This document shows positions 9,851 to 20,019 of a stretch of DNA of 64,000 nucleotides, piece after piece (positions within the stretch are counted from its first letter, which is position 1; each line of letters opens with the position of its first letter). Source of the stretch: Affinundibacterium amnicola (lineage in GTDB: Bacteria; Pseudomonadota; Gammaproteobacteria; Burkholderiales; Burkholderiaceae_D); NCBI RefSeq assembly GCF_014284275.1, contig NZ_JACOFU010000002.1:666623-730622 (forward strand), in the 5' to 3' direction. Below the pieces are notes generated by a model. The model was not told the DNA's origin. It worked only from the letters and a program-made list of their open reading frames with translations, and did not search any database. The position numbers and the translations under genes are program-made.

Positions 9851-9885
9851 AAATGGCGCGAAGTCAAAAACTTCGCGCCATTTTT
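9851..9885. terminator. Bidirectional terminator
   Basis: Perfect 13-bp stem AAATGGCGCGAAG / CTTCGCGCCATTT with loop TCAAAAA, A-rich on the left and T-rich on the right. It separates the convergent TM2-like gene and the acyl-CoA dehydrogenase gene. Confidence 0.88.
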
Positions 9886-9908
9886 ACTACAAAGCCTATA
9901 ACAAAGTC

Positions 9909-11699
9909 TTAAAACTGCTCTTCAGTCAAAGCCAACACACCCGCACTACCATCCACAATAGAAGTGCGCAAACCTTGCGCTGTACTTAATACGTGATCAG
10001 CGAAAAAGCGTGCTGTCGCGACTTTCGCTTGATTGAAACTGGCATCACCTTCACCGGCTTGCAATTTTGCCTGCGCGATCAAAGCCGCACGCGCCATTTG
10101 CCAGCCGCCCAATACGACACCTGCCAATTTCAAGTAAGGCACGCTGCCCGAGAACACTGCTTTGATATCGGATTTGAAGTTCGCCACCACGAATTCAACC
10201 ACGTCTTCCATTGCTTTCGCGCCAATTGCTAATTGTGCTGCAATGGCTTTCAAATTTGCATCACCAGTCGCGTTCAATTCGACTTCAACCGCACGCACTT
10301 GTGCGATGAATTGTTTCGCCACTGCGCCGCCATCACGTGAAGTCTTACGACCGACCAAATCATTTGCTTGAATCGCCGTTGTACCTTCATAGATCGTCAA
10401 AATCTGCGCATCGCGATAATGCTGGGCAGCGCCAGTTTCTTCAATAAAGCCCATACCACCATGCACTTGCACGCCAGTTGAAGTCACATCTAAAGACAAC
10501 TCAGTTGACCAACCTTTAACGATAGGCACCAAGAATTCATACGCCGCCTGATTTTGCTTACGCACTTCAGCATCTGCGTGATGATGCGCTTTATCGCTCA
10601 TCGCAGCGGCCACATACGCCAAGGCACGTGAGCCTTCGATCTGTGCACGCATAGACATCAACATACGACGCACGTCAGGATGATGAATGATGCTCACCGG
10701 GCCGGCTGAACCTGCCAGATCACGTGACTGCACGCGATCTTTTGCGTATTGCACGGCTTTTTGATAAGCGCGTTCCGCCACTGCCACACCTTGTATACCA
10801 ACGCCAAAACGCGCTGCGTTCATCATGATGAACATGTATTCCAAGCCGCGATTTTCTTCCCCAACCAAAGTACCGATTGCACCGCCGTTATCGCCAAATT
10901 GCAAGACACAAGTTGGGCTCGCTTTGATACCTAGCTTATGCTCAATCGATACGCAATGTGCATCGTTACGCGCGCCTAGGCTGCCATCTGCATTGACCAG
11001 GAATTTTGGTACGATAAACAGGGAAATCCCCTTCACGCCTTCTGGTGCATTTGGCGTACGCGCCAATACTAAGTGCACGATATTTTCCGCCATATCGTGC
11101 TCACCATAGGTGATGAAAATCTTAGTACCAAATACTTTGTAAGTGCCATCATCTTGTGGCACAGCACGTGTACGTACCATTGCCAAATCAGAGCCCGCTT
11201 GTGGCTCAGTCAGATTCATGGTGCCGGTCCATTTGCCGGAGATCAGGTTTTCGAGATAAGTTGCTTTATCAGCGTCACTACCAGCGGTCAACAAGGCTTC
11301 AATCGCACCATCGCTCAACAATGGGCACAATGCAAAAGATAAATTCGCTGAATGCAGCATTTCGATACAAGGAGTTGCCACCAATTTTGGCAAGCCTTGA
11401 CCACCAAATTCTGTTGGATGCTGCACGCCTTGCCAGCCTGCTTCGGCGAACATTTTAAAGGCTTCTTTAAAGCCTTTTGTGGTGAAGACCTGGCCATCTT
11501 TCCAATAGCTTGGTTCTTGATCGCCCGCCCAGTTCAAAGGCGCAATCACTTCACTCGTAAAACGTGCATTTTCTTCGAGTACCGCTTCGACGGTTTCAGG
11601 CGTAGCATCTTCGCAGCCAGGCAATCCATTTACTTCAGTCAGGCCAGCCAATTCGTTCATCACGAACAGCATGTCTTTCATTGGCGCTACATAACTCAT
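9909..11699 (-). CDS. Acyl-CoA dehydrogenase, long form with C-terminal domain
   Basis: 596-aa flavoprotein that oxidises an acyl-CoA to the enoyl-CoA and passes electrons to ETF. Domains in order: helical N-terminal domain, beta domain (TGTMNLTEPQAGSDL; KVFGTKIFITYGEHDM), C-terminal helical domain ending in QILTIYEGTTAIQANDLVGRK with the catalytic-base position in YEGTT, then an extra domain of about 130 aa. This matches the AcdA/DmdC-like class rather than short-chain enzymes. I start at the ATG at 11699 (MSYVAPMKDM), which has GGGAG upstream, instead of 11711. It lies downstream of etfB and etfA, its likely electron acceptor. Chain-length specificity cannot be read from sequence. Confidence 0.9.
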   Translation of the reverse strand: MSYVAPMKDMLFVMNELAGLTEVNGLPGCEDATPETVEAVLEENARFTSEVIAPLNWAGDQEPSYWKDGQVFTTKGFKEAFKMFAEAGWQGVQHPTEFGGQGLPKLVATPCIEMLHSANLSFALCPLLSDGAIEALLTAGSDADKATYLENLISGKWTGTMNLTEPQAGSDLAMVRTRAVPQDDGTYKVFGTKIFITYGEHDMAENIVHLVLARTPNAPEGVKGISLFIVPKFLVNADGSLGARNDAHCVSIEHKLGIKASPTCVLQFGDNGGAIGTLVGEENRGLEYMFIMMNAARFGVGIQGVAVAERAYQKAVQYAKDRVQSRDLAGSAGPVSIIHHPDVRRMLMSMRAQIEGSRALAYVAAAMSDKAHHHADAEVRKQNQAAYEFLVPIVKGWSTELSLDVTSTGVQVHGGMGFIEETGAAQHYRDAQILTIYEGTTAIQANDLVGRKTSRDGGAVAKQFIAQVRAVEVELNATGDANLKAIAAQLAIGAKAMEDVVEFVVANFKSDIKAVFSGSVPYLKLAGVVLGGWQMARAALIAQAKLQAGEGDASFNQAKVATARFFADHVLSTAQGLRTSIVDGSAGVLALTEEQF

Positions 11700-11744
11700 A
11701 CAGTCTCCCAATATCTCAATTCATTGTTTTGCTCAGATAACCAA

Positions 11745-11780
11745 AGGGCGCAGAGAATTCTGATGATTTCTCTACGCCCT
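11745..11780 (-). other. Intercistronic hairpin between etfA and acyl-CoA dehydrogenase
   Basis: AGGGCG-C-AGAGAA (11745-11757) pairs with TTCTCT-A-CGCCCT (11768-11780), 12 pairs around one mismatch with a 10-nt loop. There is no real T-run on either side, so it looks more like an mRNA stability or attenuation element than a full terminator. Confidence 0.5.
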
Positions 11781-11836
11781 CTACGATCGATGATTCTCGT
11801 TAGTCGAAAATCACAACATCTAATTGTAGCTAGCGC

Positions 11837-12766
11837 TTAGCCTAACTCTGCCACCAACTGTGGCACGATCTCAAACAAATCACCAACGATACCGTAATCC
11901 GCTACAGAGAAAATCGGTGCTTCTGGATCTTTGTTGATCGCTACGATGGTTTTAGAATCTTTCATACCAGCCAAATGTTGAATCGCGCCAGAGATACCAA
12001 CCGCAATGTACAAAGTTGGGGCAACGATCTTACCTGTTTGACCGACTTGCCAGTCATTTGGCACGTAGCCTGCGTCAACCGCCGCGCGAGAAGCACCCAT
12101 CGCTGCACCGAGTTTATCTGCCAATGGTTCCAATACTTTGAATGCTTCTGCAGAACCCATACCACGGCCACCAGAAACGATGACTTTCGCCGCTGTCAAT
12201 TCTGGACGATCTGACTTCGCAACTTCGCGAGAAACGAATGCAGACTTGCCGCTATCAGCCACTGCAGCAACTGATTCAACCGCTGCCGAACCACCCATTG
12301 CAGCTGCATCGAAGCCCGTTGTACGAACGGTGATCACTTTGATGGCGTCAGTCGATTGCACAGTAGCGATTGCGTTACCAGCGTATATAGGACGTTCGAA
12401 TGTATCAGCAGATTCCACTTTGGTGATTTCTGAGATTTGCGCGACGTCGAGTTTAGCTGCAACGCGTGGCAAAATGTTTTTACCGTAGGCAGTTGCTGGT
12501 GCCAAGATGTGGGTGTAGCCAGAAGCGATCGTCATTACTTGTTCCGCGACGTTTTCCGCCAAACCTTCGGCGAAGTAAGCTGCATCTATATGCAAGACTT
12601 TGCTAACGCCAGCGATTTGTGCAGCAGCTTGCGCAACAGCGCCAGCATTGTGACCAGCAACCAATACGTGTACGTCACCACCGCATTTTGCAGCGGCAGT
12701 AACAGTGTTCAATGTACTTCCTTTCAAGGAAGTATTATCGTGTTCAGCGATGACGAGTGTAGTCAT
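11837..12766 (-). CDS. etfA: Electron transfer flavoprotein alpha subunit
   Basis: FAD-binding subunit of ETF, which carries electrons from acyl-CoA dehydrogenases to ETF:ubiquinone oxidoreductase. The 309-aa protein starts [15 protein letters not shown]. The FAD domain carries [36 protein letters not shown] and the end block [34 protein letters not shown]. The start at 12766 matches the family N-terminus and has GTGGAA upstream; an earlier ATG at 12796 adds ten residues not seen in the family. It is 90 bp downstream of etfB and probably co-transcribed with it. Confidence 0.96.
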   Translation of the reverse strand: MTTLVIAEHDNTSLKGSTLNTVTAAAKCGGDVHVLVAGHNAGAVAQAAAQIAGVSKVLHIDAAYFAEGLAENVAEQVMTIASGYTHILAPATAYGKNILPRVAAKLDVAQISEITKVESADTFERPIYAGNAIATVQSTDAIKVITVRTTGFDAAAMGGSAAVESVAAVADSGKSAFVSREVAKSDRPELTAAKVIVSGGRGMGSAEAFKVLEPLADKLGAAMGASRAAVDAGYVPNDWQVGQTGKIVAPTLYIAVGISGAIQHLAGMKDSKTIVAINKDPEAPIFSVADYGIVGDLFEIVPQLVAELG

Positions 12767-12856
12767 GATGTTTTCCACTTGTTTCCGCAAATTCAAAGAT
12801 GAATTTGCTTAAAAATTTGATTGAAATGAATTTCGAAAAAGATCGAAAACGAAAAA

Positions 12857-13609
12857 TTAACCAATCACTTTGGCTTCGTTTTTCAACTTACTGACCAGAG
12901 TCGCAACGTCAGGAACGATAATACCGGCAGAGCGTTTTGCTGGTTCTGCGACTTTTAAAGTCTTGATGCGAGAAGTCACATCAACGCCCAAATCGGCTGG
13001 CTTGACGTTATCCAAAGTTTTCTTCTTCGCCTTCATGATGTTTGGCAAAGTCACGTAACGTGGCTCATTCAAACGCAAGTCAGTCGTGATAATCGCTGGC
13101 AAAGTCAGGCTCAAAGTTTCCAAGCCGCCGTCTACTTCACGTGTGACCATTGCTTTGCCATCCGCGACCACAACCTTAGAAGCGAATGTCGCTTGTGGCC
13201 AGCCCAACAAGGCAGCCAACATTTGACCTGTTTGATTGCAATCATCATCAATCGCTTGCTTACCCAAGATGATCAATTGTGGTTGTTCTTTGTCAGCCAA
13301 AGCTTTCAAAAGCTTCGCAACAGCCAATGGTTGTAACTCTTCGTCAGTTTCAACCAAAATACCGCGATCAGCACCGATTGCCATTGCCGTACGCAGTGTT
13401 TCCTGGCATTGCAACACGCCGCAAGAAACCGCGATCACTTCCGTCACCACACCAGCTTCTTTTAAGCGGGTCGCTTCTTCCACTGCGATTTCATCGAATG
13501 GGTTCATAGACATCTTGACGTTAGCAACATCAACGCCAGAACCATCGGATTTGACGCGGACTTTAACGTTATAGTCAACCACGCGCTTAACTGGTACTAA
13601 GACTTTCAT
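12857..13609 (-). CDS. etfB: Electron transfer flavoprotein beta subunit
   Basis: AMP-binding subunit of ETF. The 250-aa protein begins [20 protein letters not shown] and contains [34 protein letters not shown] and the signature [39 protein letters not shown]. It is the first gene of etfB-etfA, with the acyl-CoA dehydrogenase gene downstream. Two dyad sequences upstream (13732-13747 and 13791-13804) could be operators. Confidence 0.97.
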   Translation of the reverse strand: MKVLVPVKRVVDYNVKVRVKSDGSGVDVANVKMSMNPFDEIAVEEATRLKEAGVVTEVIAVSCGVLQCQETLRTAMAIGADRGILVETDEELQPLAVAKLLKALADKEQPQLIILGKQAIDDDCNQTGQMLAALLGWPQATFASKVVVADGKAMVTREVDGGLETLSLTLPAIITTDLRLNEPRYVTLPNIMKAKKKTLDNVKPADLGVDVTSRIKTLKVAEPAKRSAGIIVPDVATLVSKLKNEAKVIG

Positions 13610-13964
13610 AGTTTTGCCTTTACTGTGCGGTTCTAAGATAAAAATAAATAAGGTAGAAAACGAATATAAAACGAATAAAAATCAAAAAATTCTGTTGCCA
13701 GTCTACGCCAAGGGGAAATAATCCTCGCTAATTGACGTAAACGTAAAGTAGATGATTATAGATGTTAACAGGAAACGCGTCTGCATTTTTAGAACGTTCG
13801 TTCTTTTTTATGAAAACTGATGAATTCCTCTATGAAATCCTTGCGATTTGATAAAAAAAAACCACAAAAATATTTGTGGTTTTTTAAGACATTGTCGTTC
13901 TGAGCTTATTTCAAACACTAAGCAAGCGCCATGTTAAGCAGACATTCTGTTCAAATCGCTTGAG
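13610..13964 (-). promoter_or_regulatory. etfB upstream region with two dyads
   Basis: This 355-bp gap has no gene. It contains TTGACGT-AA-ACGTAAA (13732-13747), an imperfect dyad, and AGAACG-TT-CGTTCT (13791-13804), a perfect dyad. Both lie upstream of etfB. The end nearest the TusA-type gene holds that gene's terminator. The dyads resemble MerR- and TetR-type operators seen upstream of acyl-CoA catabolic genes in Proteobacteria; the assignment is inference. Confidence 0.45.
13857..13884 (-). terminator. Terminator of the TusA-type gene
   Basis: Perfect 12-bp stem AAAAACCACAAA / TTTGTGGTTTTT with loop AATA. On the minus strand it is followed by a T-run. Confidence 0.8.
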
Positions 13965-14192
13965 TTATTTGCGTTTCAAGAAATATTCAAATTCATTGCT
14001 AACTTCGATATGCGACAACAACTCATTGCCAGTTTGTTTAGAAAAAGCTTTGAAATCACGTACCGAACCGGGATCGGTAGCAATCACGCGCAAGACTTCG
14101 CCCGTAATCATTTCGGCTAAAGCTTTTTTTGCTTTTAAGATAGGAAGCGGGCAACTTAATCCACGAGCATCCAGTTCTTTATTGAATTGCAT
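13965..14192 (-). CDS. TusA-family sulfurtransferase
   Basis: 75-aa single-domain protein (SirA/TusA/YedF fold) with the signature ARGLSCPLPILKAKKAL. Cys14 in the CPxP motif is the persulfide-carrying residue. Family members relay sulfur for tRNA thiolation, molybdopterin synthesis or sulfur oxidation. There is no TusBCD or oxidation cluster nearby, so the acceptor cannot be named. It stands alone between alaS and etfB. Confidence 0.9.
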   Translation of the reverse strand: MQFNKELDARGLSCPLPILKAKKALAEMITGEVLRVIATDPGSVRDFKAFSKQTGNELLSHIEVSNEFEYFLKRK

Positions 14193-14365
14193 GATTTTAC
14201 CTGTTACAAGAGTAATAATAGCTTTTGAGAAAACTTTGCACTGCTAAAACTTAATGCGAGCAATTCTACCGGAAATTTTGGAGAATTGTGCAACGCAACA
14301 AGCAAAACATGTTTTACTTTTGCTTCCAACCTACATTAACTGTAATAAGAATAATGATTAATGCA

Positions 14366-14412
14366 AGGGATTACTTGAACACTGACGTTCCCGCTTTCTT
14401 CAAGTATTCCCT
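14366..14412 (-). terminator. Long hairpin after alaS
   Basis: AGGGATTACTTGAA (14366-14379) pairs with TTCAAGTATTCCCT (14399-14412) with one mismatch and a 19-nt loop, 46 bp after the alaS stop. There is no clear T-run, so terminator function is tentative. Confidence 0.4.
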
Positions 14413-14457
14413 GATTATTGCCTGACCATCCTATAACGCAGTAAGCAAGGATTCGGC

Positions 14458-17070
14458 TTACAGTTTCGCGGCCAACCATGCAGGCACCGCCGCCAAAGCT
14501 GCTGGCAGGCCTTCTGGATTCGTCCCACCTGCTTGCGCCATGTCTGGACGACCACCACCTTTACCACCGACTTGTTGCGCTACAAAATTCACCAAATCAC
14601 CTGCTTTAACTTTGGCTGTGCAATCTGCGCTCACACCCGCTGTCAGACTCACTTTGCCATCAATCACAGAGGCCAAAACAACGACCGCTGTCTTCAATTG
14701 ATCTTTGAGACGTGTAACGGAGTCACGCAAAGCATTGGCATCAGCACCATCCAATGTCGCTACCAAGACTTTCACACCATTGATATCCGTTGCTTGCGAC
14801 AACATCGCATCGGCTTGATTAGAGGCTAATTTGGATTTCAATGCAGTCACTTCTTTTTCCAATGACTTCATTTGATCTTGCCATTGATTTAAGCGCGCAG
14901 CGATATCTTCTGGCTGCACTTTCATCGTTGCTGCAACTTGGCTGATACGGGCATCCATCTCTTGTACCAGACTGAATGCACCTTCGCCAGTCACAGCTTC
15001 AACGCGACGAATACCAGCCGCAATACCGCCCTCGCCGACGATTTTAAACAAACCGATATCGCCAGTACGATGGACATGGACACCACCGCACAACTCGCGG
15101 GAAGTGCCAATGTCTAAGACACGCACTTCATCACCATATTTTTCACCAAACAGCGCCATCGCACCATGTTTGACCGCATCATCGAACGACATCAATTGCG
15201 CCTGCGTCGCAACGTTAGACAAAATTTCACGATTAACGATTACTTCGACTTGACGAATTTCTTCTGCAGTCATCGGTGCATTGTGACTAAAATCGAAACG
15301 CGTTTTTTCCGCATCGACCAAAGAACCTTTTTGTGCAACGTGCGCGCCGAGAACTTCGCGCAAAGCTTTGTGCATCAAATGGGTTGCGGAGTGGTTGCGT
15401 ATCGTATGGCTACGCAAAACTTTGTCGACTTGGGCGCTGACGGCATCACCAACAGCCAAACTACCAGCGGTCAACACACCATGATGACCGAACACATCCG
15501 CTTGAATTTTCTGTGTATCTGCAACATCAAAAGACACACCATTCGCCGCTTGCAAAACACCCGCATCGCCACATTGACCACCAGATTCAGCATAGAACGG
15601 TGTCACATCCAACACTACAATCGCTGGCTGACCCGCTTCAATTTTTTGCACTGCTGCGCCATCTACATATAAGGCGATCACTTTACTGTCATAGCTTAAC
15701 TGCTCGTAACCGACGAACTTCGATTTCTCGCCGCTATACTCAATCGCGGTATTCATTTTGAACTTACCAGCGGCGCGTGCCATTTGCTTTTGATTCGCCA
15801 TCGCTGCATCAAAACCAGCTTCGTCCAATACTACGCTACGTTCGCGGCAAATATCGGCCGTTAAATCTAATGGAAAACCATACGTGTCGTACAAAGTAAA
15901 GGCAGTATTGCCATCCAGATTTTTACTATCTTTAGCAAGCGCTGCTTCCAGAATCTTCATACCGTGTTCCAGTGTTTCACCGAAACGCTCTTCTTCTTGC
16001 TTCAAAACTTGTGCAACGCGCTCACCGGCTTCGGCCAACTCTGGATAAGCGACACCCATTTCCTTCACTAGATCAGCTACCAGCTTAAAGAAGAATGGTT
16101 TAGTCTGACCGAGTTTATGACCATGACGCAAAGCGCGACGTGTGATGCGGCGCAATACGTATCCGCGGCCTTCATTGCCCGGAATAATGCCATCGACAAT
16201 CAGGAAGCCTGCGCAACGGATATGGTCGGCGATAACTTTGAGGGAATTGTTATTCAAATCCGCACAGCCAGTTTCGCGTGCAGCGGCTTTAATCAAAGCC
16301 TGGAAAGTATCGATTTCATAGTTGGAATGTACGTGTTGCAAAACAGCCGCAATACGCTCTAAGCCCATGCCGGTATCGACGCAAGGTTTTGGCAATGGAT
16401 GCAAAACACCTTGTTCGTCTTTATTGAATTGCATGAAGACCAAGTTCCATACTTCAATAAAGCGGTCGCCATTTTCGTCAGGCGAACCTGGAGGGCCACC
16501 AAAAATTTCAGCGCCGTGATCATAGAAAATTTCGCTACAAGGGCCGCAAGGGCCGGTATCTGCCATCTGCCAGAAATTATCCGAGGCGTAACGTGCGCCT
16601 TTGTTGTCACCGATACGGATAATGCGCTCTGCCGGGACGCCGATTTCATCTTTCCAGATGTTGTAGGCTTCGTCATCTTCTTGATAAACAGTGACAGTCA
16701 ACTTTTCTTTTGGCAAACCGTAAGTGACCGTCAGCAATTCCCAAGCGTAGTTAATCGCATCGCGCTTGAAATAGTCACCAAACGAAAAATTACCCAACAT
16801 TTCGAAGAAAGTGTGGTGACGCGCTGTATAGCCTACATTTTCCAAATCATTATGCTTACCACCTGCGCGCACACTGCGTTGTGCAGTCGTTGCGCGCGTA
16901 TAGCTACGCTTATCTTGGCCCAAAAACACGTCTTTAAACTGCACCATACCTGAGTTAGTAAACAACAAAGTTGGATCATTACCCGGAATTAGGCTAGAAG
17001 AACGGACGATGCTATGTCCTTTAGATTCAAAGAATTTGAGGAATTTTTCGCGAATTTCTGACGAGTTCAT
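14458..17070 (-). CDS. alaS: Alanyl-tRNA synthetase
   Basis: Charges tRNA-Ala and edits mis-charged Ser/Gly. At 870 aa it is full length. Domains in order: class II catalytic core ([53 protein letters not shown]), tRNA-recognition region, editing domain with HSATHLMH and the [13 protein letters not shown] metal site, then the C-Ala domain ([19 protein letters not shown]). All editing ligands are present. No Shine-Dalgarno sequence is obvious before the ATG. Confidence 0.98.
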   Translation of the reverse strand: MNSSEIREKFLKFFESKGHSIVRSSSLIPGNDPTLLFTNSGMVQFKDVFLGQDKRSYTRATTAQRSVRAGGKHNDLENVGYTARHHTFFEMLGNFSFGDYFKRDAINYAWELLTVTYGLPKEKLTVTVYQEDDEAYNIWKDEIGVPAERIIRIGDNKGARYASDNFWQMADTGPCGPCSEIFYDHGAEIFGGPPGSPDENGDRFIEVWNLVFMQFNKDEQGVLHPLPKPCVDTGMGLERIAAVLQHVHSNYEIDTFQALIKAAARETGCADLNNNSLKVIADHIRCAGFLIVDGIIPGNEGRGYVLRRITRRALRHGHKLGQTKPFFFKLVADLVKEMGVAYPELAEAGERVAQVLKQEEERFGETLEHGMKILEAALAKDSKNLDGNTAFTLYDTYGFPLDLTADICRERSVVLDEAGFDAAMANQKQMARAAGKFKMNTAIEYSGEKSKFVGYEQLSYDSKVIALYVDGAAVQKIEAGQPAIVVLDVTPFYAESGGQCGDAGVLQAANGVSFDVADTQKIQADVFGHHGVLTAGSLAVGDAVSAQVDKVLRSHTIRNHSATHLMHKALREVLGAHVAQKGSLVDAEKTRFDFSHNAPMTAEEIRQVEVIVNREILSNVATQAQLMSFDDAVKHGAMALFGEKYGDEVRVLDIGTSRELCGGVHVHRTGDIGLFKIVGEGGIAAGIRRVEAVTGEGAFSLVQEMDARISQVAATMKVQPEDIAARLNQWQDQMKSLEKEVTALKSKLASNQADAMLSQATDINGVKVLVATLDGADANALRDSVTRLKDQLKTAVVVLASVIDGKVSLTAGVSADCTAKVKAGDLVNFVAQQVGGKGGGRPDMAQAGGTNPEGLPAALAAVPAWLAAKL

Positions 17071-17153
17071 AGTTTATATAGAGGCAAAGGCCATGCAAAA
17101 AGTGAATTTAACCTTTGATTATACGTGAAGACGCAGGCATTTTTATCACGACA

Positions 17154-17190
17154 ACAAAAAACCCGCCTAGTGCGCACACTCCAGCGGGTT
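17154..17190 (-). terminator. Terminator of the small secreted-protein gene
   Basis: On the minus strand: AACCCGC ... GCGGGTT with an inner AGTG/CACT stem, followed by TTTTTTGTTG. It separates the 17301-17624 gene from alaS. Confidence 0.8.
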
Positions 17191-17300
17191 TCGACTATTT
17201 TCACAAAGACGGCCTACAAGCATTTCAAAATTAGCCGGCAAAGATTAATCACAACAAACCGCTTCAAGTTTTATAAAAATCTGAAGCGATTGTTAAACGA

Positions 17301-17624
17301 TTATTGGGCGCTTCTTAGGTTGTGTTTTTTATTATAAATTTTTCTGCTTGCACGGTTTTGCTCTGCTTGCAGTTTCGCGCGTTCGGCATCGGTCACCACG
17401 CCATCCGCTTTGGCGGCTTTCTTGTCGGCTTGAATCTTCGCTTCGCGCATTTCTAAGTGCGCAGTTTCTCTTACCGTTAACTCCCCAGACCGCACCCCAT
17501 CTGCAATGCGTTTTTGTTGTGCGACCTGACGTTTTCCAATATGAGGTGTAGCCGTAGTTTGCGCAAATGCAGGGATAGTCAGTGCTGTTGCAAGCAACAA
17601 TACTATGCTGTTTGTCATTTTCAT
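17301..17624 (-). CDS. Small secreted protein of unknown function
   Basis: 107-aa protein with a signal peptide (MKMTNSIVLLLATALTIPAFA, cleavage after AFA). The mature part is highly charged: RIADGVRSGELTVRETAHLEMREAKIQADKKAAKADGVVTDAERAKLQAEQ, with a pattern of short helices and a D-G-V-V-T-D-A-E turn that recalls an EF-hand-like loop. I use the ATG at 17624 because AAGGA is 6 nt upstream; the ATG at 17630 directly abuts that sequence. Similar small periplasmic proteins occur in Burkholderiales, but I know of no function. It has its own terminator and faces away from the glycerophosphodiesterase gene's end. Confidence 0.75.
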   Translation of the reverse strand: MKMTNSIVLLLATALTIPAFAQTTATPHIGKRQVAQQKRIADGVRSGELTVRETAHLEMREAKIQADKKAAKADGVVTDAERAKLQAEQNRASRKIYNKKHNLRSAQ

Positions 17625-17786
17625 GTTCATTCCTTTTTCATCAAAAAATTAAGTACCGAGGAGCGTTATCATCACTAGTTACGGGTGTCAGCGCTTTGCT
17701 GATGAAAACTATAACGCGACTTGTTAGAAAATGATGACCCATTTTTTGTAAGGAAAGTAAGCATTTGTAAGTTCTGTAAAATGCCC

Positions 17787-18539
17787 TTAAATGCATTCAA
17801 CAAAATCAGCTCCAATCAAGTCTATACGGTCGGTGCAAAAACCATCAACACCCCAAGACATGATTTCTCGCCCTCGCTCAGGGCTATTCACCGTATAACA
17901 AAACAAGCCATATCCGGCTGTTTTAATCTCTTTTGCCCATGCCAGAGTTAATTTTTTTTGATTCGTATGTAAAGCAACAGCTTCTAATTTACGTAAAGAA
18001 TCCAACCAGTCAGGTTCATAATCATCTAATAGATAGCCACGAGCGATTTCAGGTGCAGCCAGTTTTGCCGACATCAAAGCGTCGAATGAAAAGGATGAAA
18101 ACAAAGGTGGCTTTGCTGCAGCACCGCCTGCCAGCAATAGTTTTTGTGTCAAGCTAGCGACCACGCTGCCAGTTTCCTTTTCAAATCCTGGCGCAGGCTT
18201 AATCTCTACATTCATCCATATTTGATTAGCCTGACAAAATAAGAATATGGCTTCGTAACTAGGGATACGTACTTGCGCGAAGCGAGGATCAAACCAGGAG
18301 CCTGCATCCATTTGAAATAACTCATTTGCTAAAGTCGTTGCCACTGAACCAGATCCAGCGACTGTTCTACCAAAATCAGGATCGTGCATTAGCACAGGAA
18401 CACCATCTTTTGATAGCATCACATCAAACTCCACAGCATGGAAACCATAATCTAAGCCACATTGCATTGCGGCCAGTGTATTCTCCGGTGCAAGGCTACC
18501 ACCACCACGATGAGCAACAATTTTAGGATATGACCACAT
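17787..18539 (-). CDS. Glycerophosphodiester phosphodiesterase
   Basis: Hydrolyses glycerophosphodiesters to glycerol-3-phosphate and an alcohol. The 250-aa cytoplasmic form (UgpQ type) has the GDPD motif IVAHRGGGSLAPENTLAA with catalytic His10, the acidic ligands in FHAVEFDVMLSKDG (E37, D39), and His52 in LMHDPDF. No signal peptide is present if translation starts at the ATG at 18539, which has AAGAGGTG upstream. Longer readings extend into the divergent CoA-transferase gene and look non-coding. Confidence 0.92.
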   Translation of the reverse strand: MWSYPKIVAHRGGGSLAPENTLAAMQCGLDYGFHAVEFDVMLSKDGVPVLMHDPDFGRTVAGSGSVATTLANELFQMDAGSWFDPRFAQVRIPSYEAIFLFCQANQIWMNVEIKPAPGFEKETGSVVASLTQKLLLAGGAAAKPPLFSSFSFDALMSAKLAAPEIARGYLLDDYEPDWLDSLRKLEAVALHTNQKKLTLAWAKEIKTAGYGLFCYTVNSPERGREIMSWGVDGFCTDRIDLIGADFVECI

Positions 18540-18582
18540 CAGGCACCTCTTTAAAATATTGGTTAAAAAGAAAACAGAATAT

Positions 18583-19824
18583 ATGCAAAACTCTACACCA
18601 CATAAGACAGCGCTTGGGCACATTCGTGTATTGGATCTGACACGTGTTTTGGCTGGCCCTTGGTGCTCCCAAAATCTGGCAGATTTAGGGGCAGATGTCA
18701 TCAAAGTCGAACGCCCGCTAAATGGCGACGATACGCGCAGTTGGGGGCCGCCTTACTTACGTGATAGCGAAGGCAAAGATACAAGCGAAGCGGCTTACTA
18801 TCTGTGTGCAAATCGTGGAAAACGGGCTATTACTGTGGATCTTTCCAAGCCACAAGGGCAAGAAATTATTCGCAAGTTAGCGATGCAATCTGACGTAGTC
18901 ATAGAAAACTATAAAGTTGGCCAACTTAAAAAATACAATCTGGACTATGAATCACTGAAGCAAATGAAGCCTGATCTGGTGTACTGCGCAATTACAGGCT
19001 TCGGGCAGGACGGCCCCTACGCCCATCGTGCAGGCTACGATTTCATCATTCAAGGGATGGGCGGCTTAATGTCACTCACTGGCGAACGTGATGATCTTGC
19101 GGGAGGCGGCCCGCAAAAAGCAGGCGTCGCCATTACCGATTTAATGACAGGAATGTATGCAACGATTGCCATCTTAGCTGCACTCACACACAGAGATAAA
19201 ACTGGTGAAGGTCAATTCATCGACATGGCATTACTGGATGTTCAGGTTGCCATGTTAGCCAATATGGGATCCAATTATCTGACTAGTGGTAGTACACCGA
19301 AACGCTGGGGTAATGCACATCCAAATATTGTGCCCTACCAAAGTTTTGCAACTTCAGACAGCCATATCATTGTCGCCGCGGGAAACGATACCCAGTATCG
19401 CAAATTTGTGGAAATTGGTGGCGAACCTACACTAGCGGACGATCCTCGTTTTATCAGCAACCCATTGCGAGTACAACATCGTGATGTTTTGGTTCCATTA
19501 TTGAAAGATATGGTCAAACGTCGATCAAAAAAGGAATGGATAACCGCATTAGAAGCAGCTGGCGTACCTTGCGGTCCGATTAATGACCTAGCTGAAGTTT
19601 TTCAAGATCCGCAAGTACAGGCTCGCGGAATGCAAATACAAATGCCGCATCCAACAGCTGGAAAGCTTGCCTTGGTTGCCAATCCCATGAAATTATCCAA
19701 AACGCCTGTTCGATACGAGCAAGCGCCTCCTATACTCAGTCAACATACAGAACAGTGCTTACGTGAACTGCTACAATTTGACGATGAAAAAATTGCCATG
19801 CTGAAGAGCCAAGGGATCATTTAA
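18583..19824 (+). CDS. CaiB/BaiF-family (class III) CoA-transferase
   Basis: 413-aa enzyme that moves CoA between an acyl-CoA and a free carboxylate through an aspartyl-anhydride intermediate. Family blocks: HIRVLDLTRVLAGPWCSQNLADLGADVIKVE, CANRGKRAITVDL, FGQDGPYAHRAGYDFIIQ and AITDLMTGMYAT, whose Asp is the nucleophile position. The start is the ATG at 18583; an in-frame TTG at 18559 has no good ribosome site. It is divergent from the glycerophosphodiesterase gene. The substrates cannot be decided from sequence. Confidence 0.9.
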   Translation: MQNSTPHKTALGHIRVLDLTRVLAGPWCSQNLADLGADVIKVERPLNGDDTRSWGPPYLRDSEGKDTSEAAYYLCANRGKRAITVDLSKPQGQEIIRKLAMQSDVVIENYKVGQLKKYNLDYESLKQMKPDLVYCAITGFGQDGPYAHRAGYDFIIQGMGGLMSLTGERDDLAGGGPQKAGVAITDLMTGMYATIAILAALTHRDKTGEGQFIDMALLDVQVAMLANMGSNYLTSGSTPKRWGNAHPNIVPYQSFATSDSHIIVAAGNDTQYRKFVEIGGEPTLADDPRFISNPLRVQHRDVLVPLLKDMVKRRSKKEWITALEAAGVPCGPINDLAEVFQDPQVQARGMQIQMPHPTAGKLALVANPMKLSKTPVRYEQAPPILSQHTEQCLRELLQFDDEKIAMLKSQGII

Positions 19825-20019
19825 ATGCCCTCAGAGTAGCAAAACACAGTACCACGCAAATTCGCCTAAGGATAAGGCACCAATAAGGGTCAACTAAGCG
19901 CAAAGCGAGCGCGTTATGGCGCTATCTCGTCGATTTGTTGGCTTGTTTTAATACGCAAATGTTGTGTAATGAATTGATTCCAGACAGATCTCTTAATGAC
20001 TCAATTTTATGGAAGTATC

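Noticed and set aside
15166-15672. 168-codon plus-strand frame inside alaS
   Set aside because: Antisense shadow of the editing-domain region of alaS; no ribosome site or family match.
17260-17288. CGCTTCA...TGAAGCG hairpin near the end of the small secreted-protein gene
   Set aside because: A stem of only 7 bp with a 15-nt loop and no T-run; the stronger terminator at 17154-17190 explains the gene end.
18540-18704. N-terminal extension of the glycerophosphodiesterase
   Set aside because: It would overlap the start of the divergent CoA-transferase gene; the ATG at 18539 has a good ribosome site and the domain starts there.
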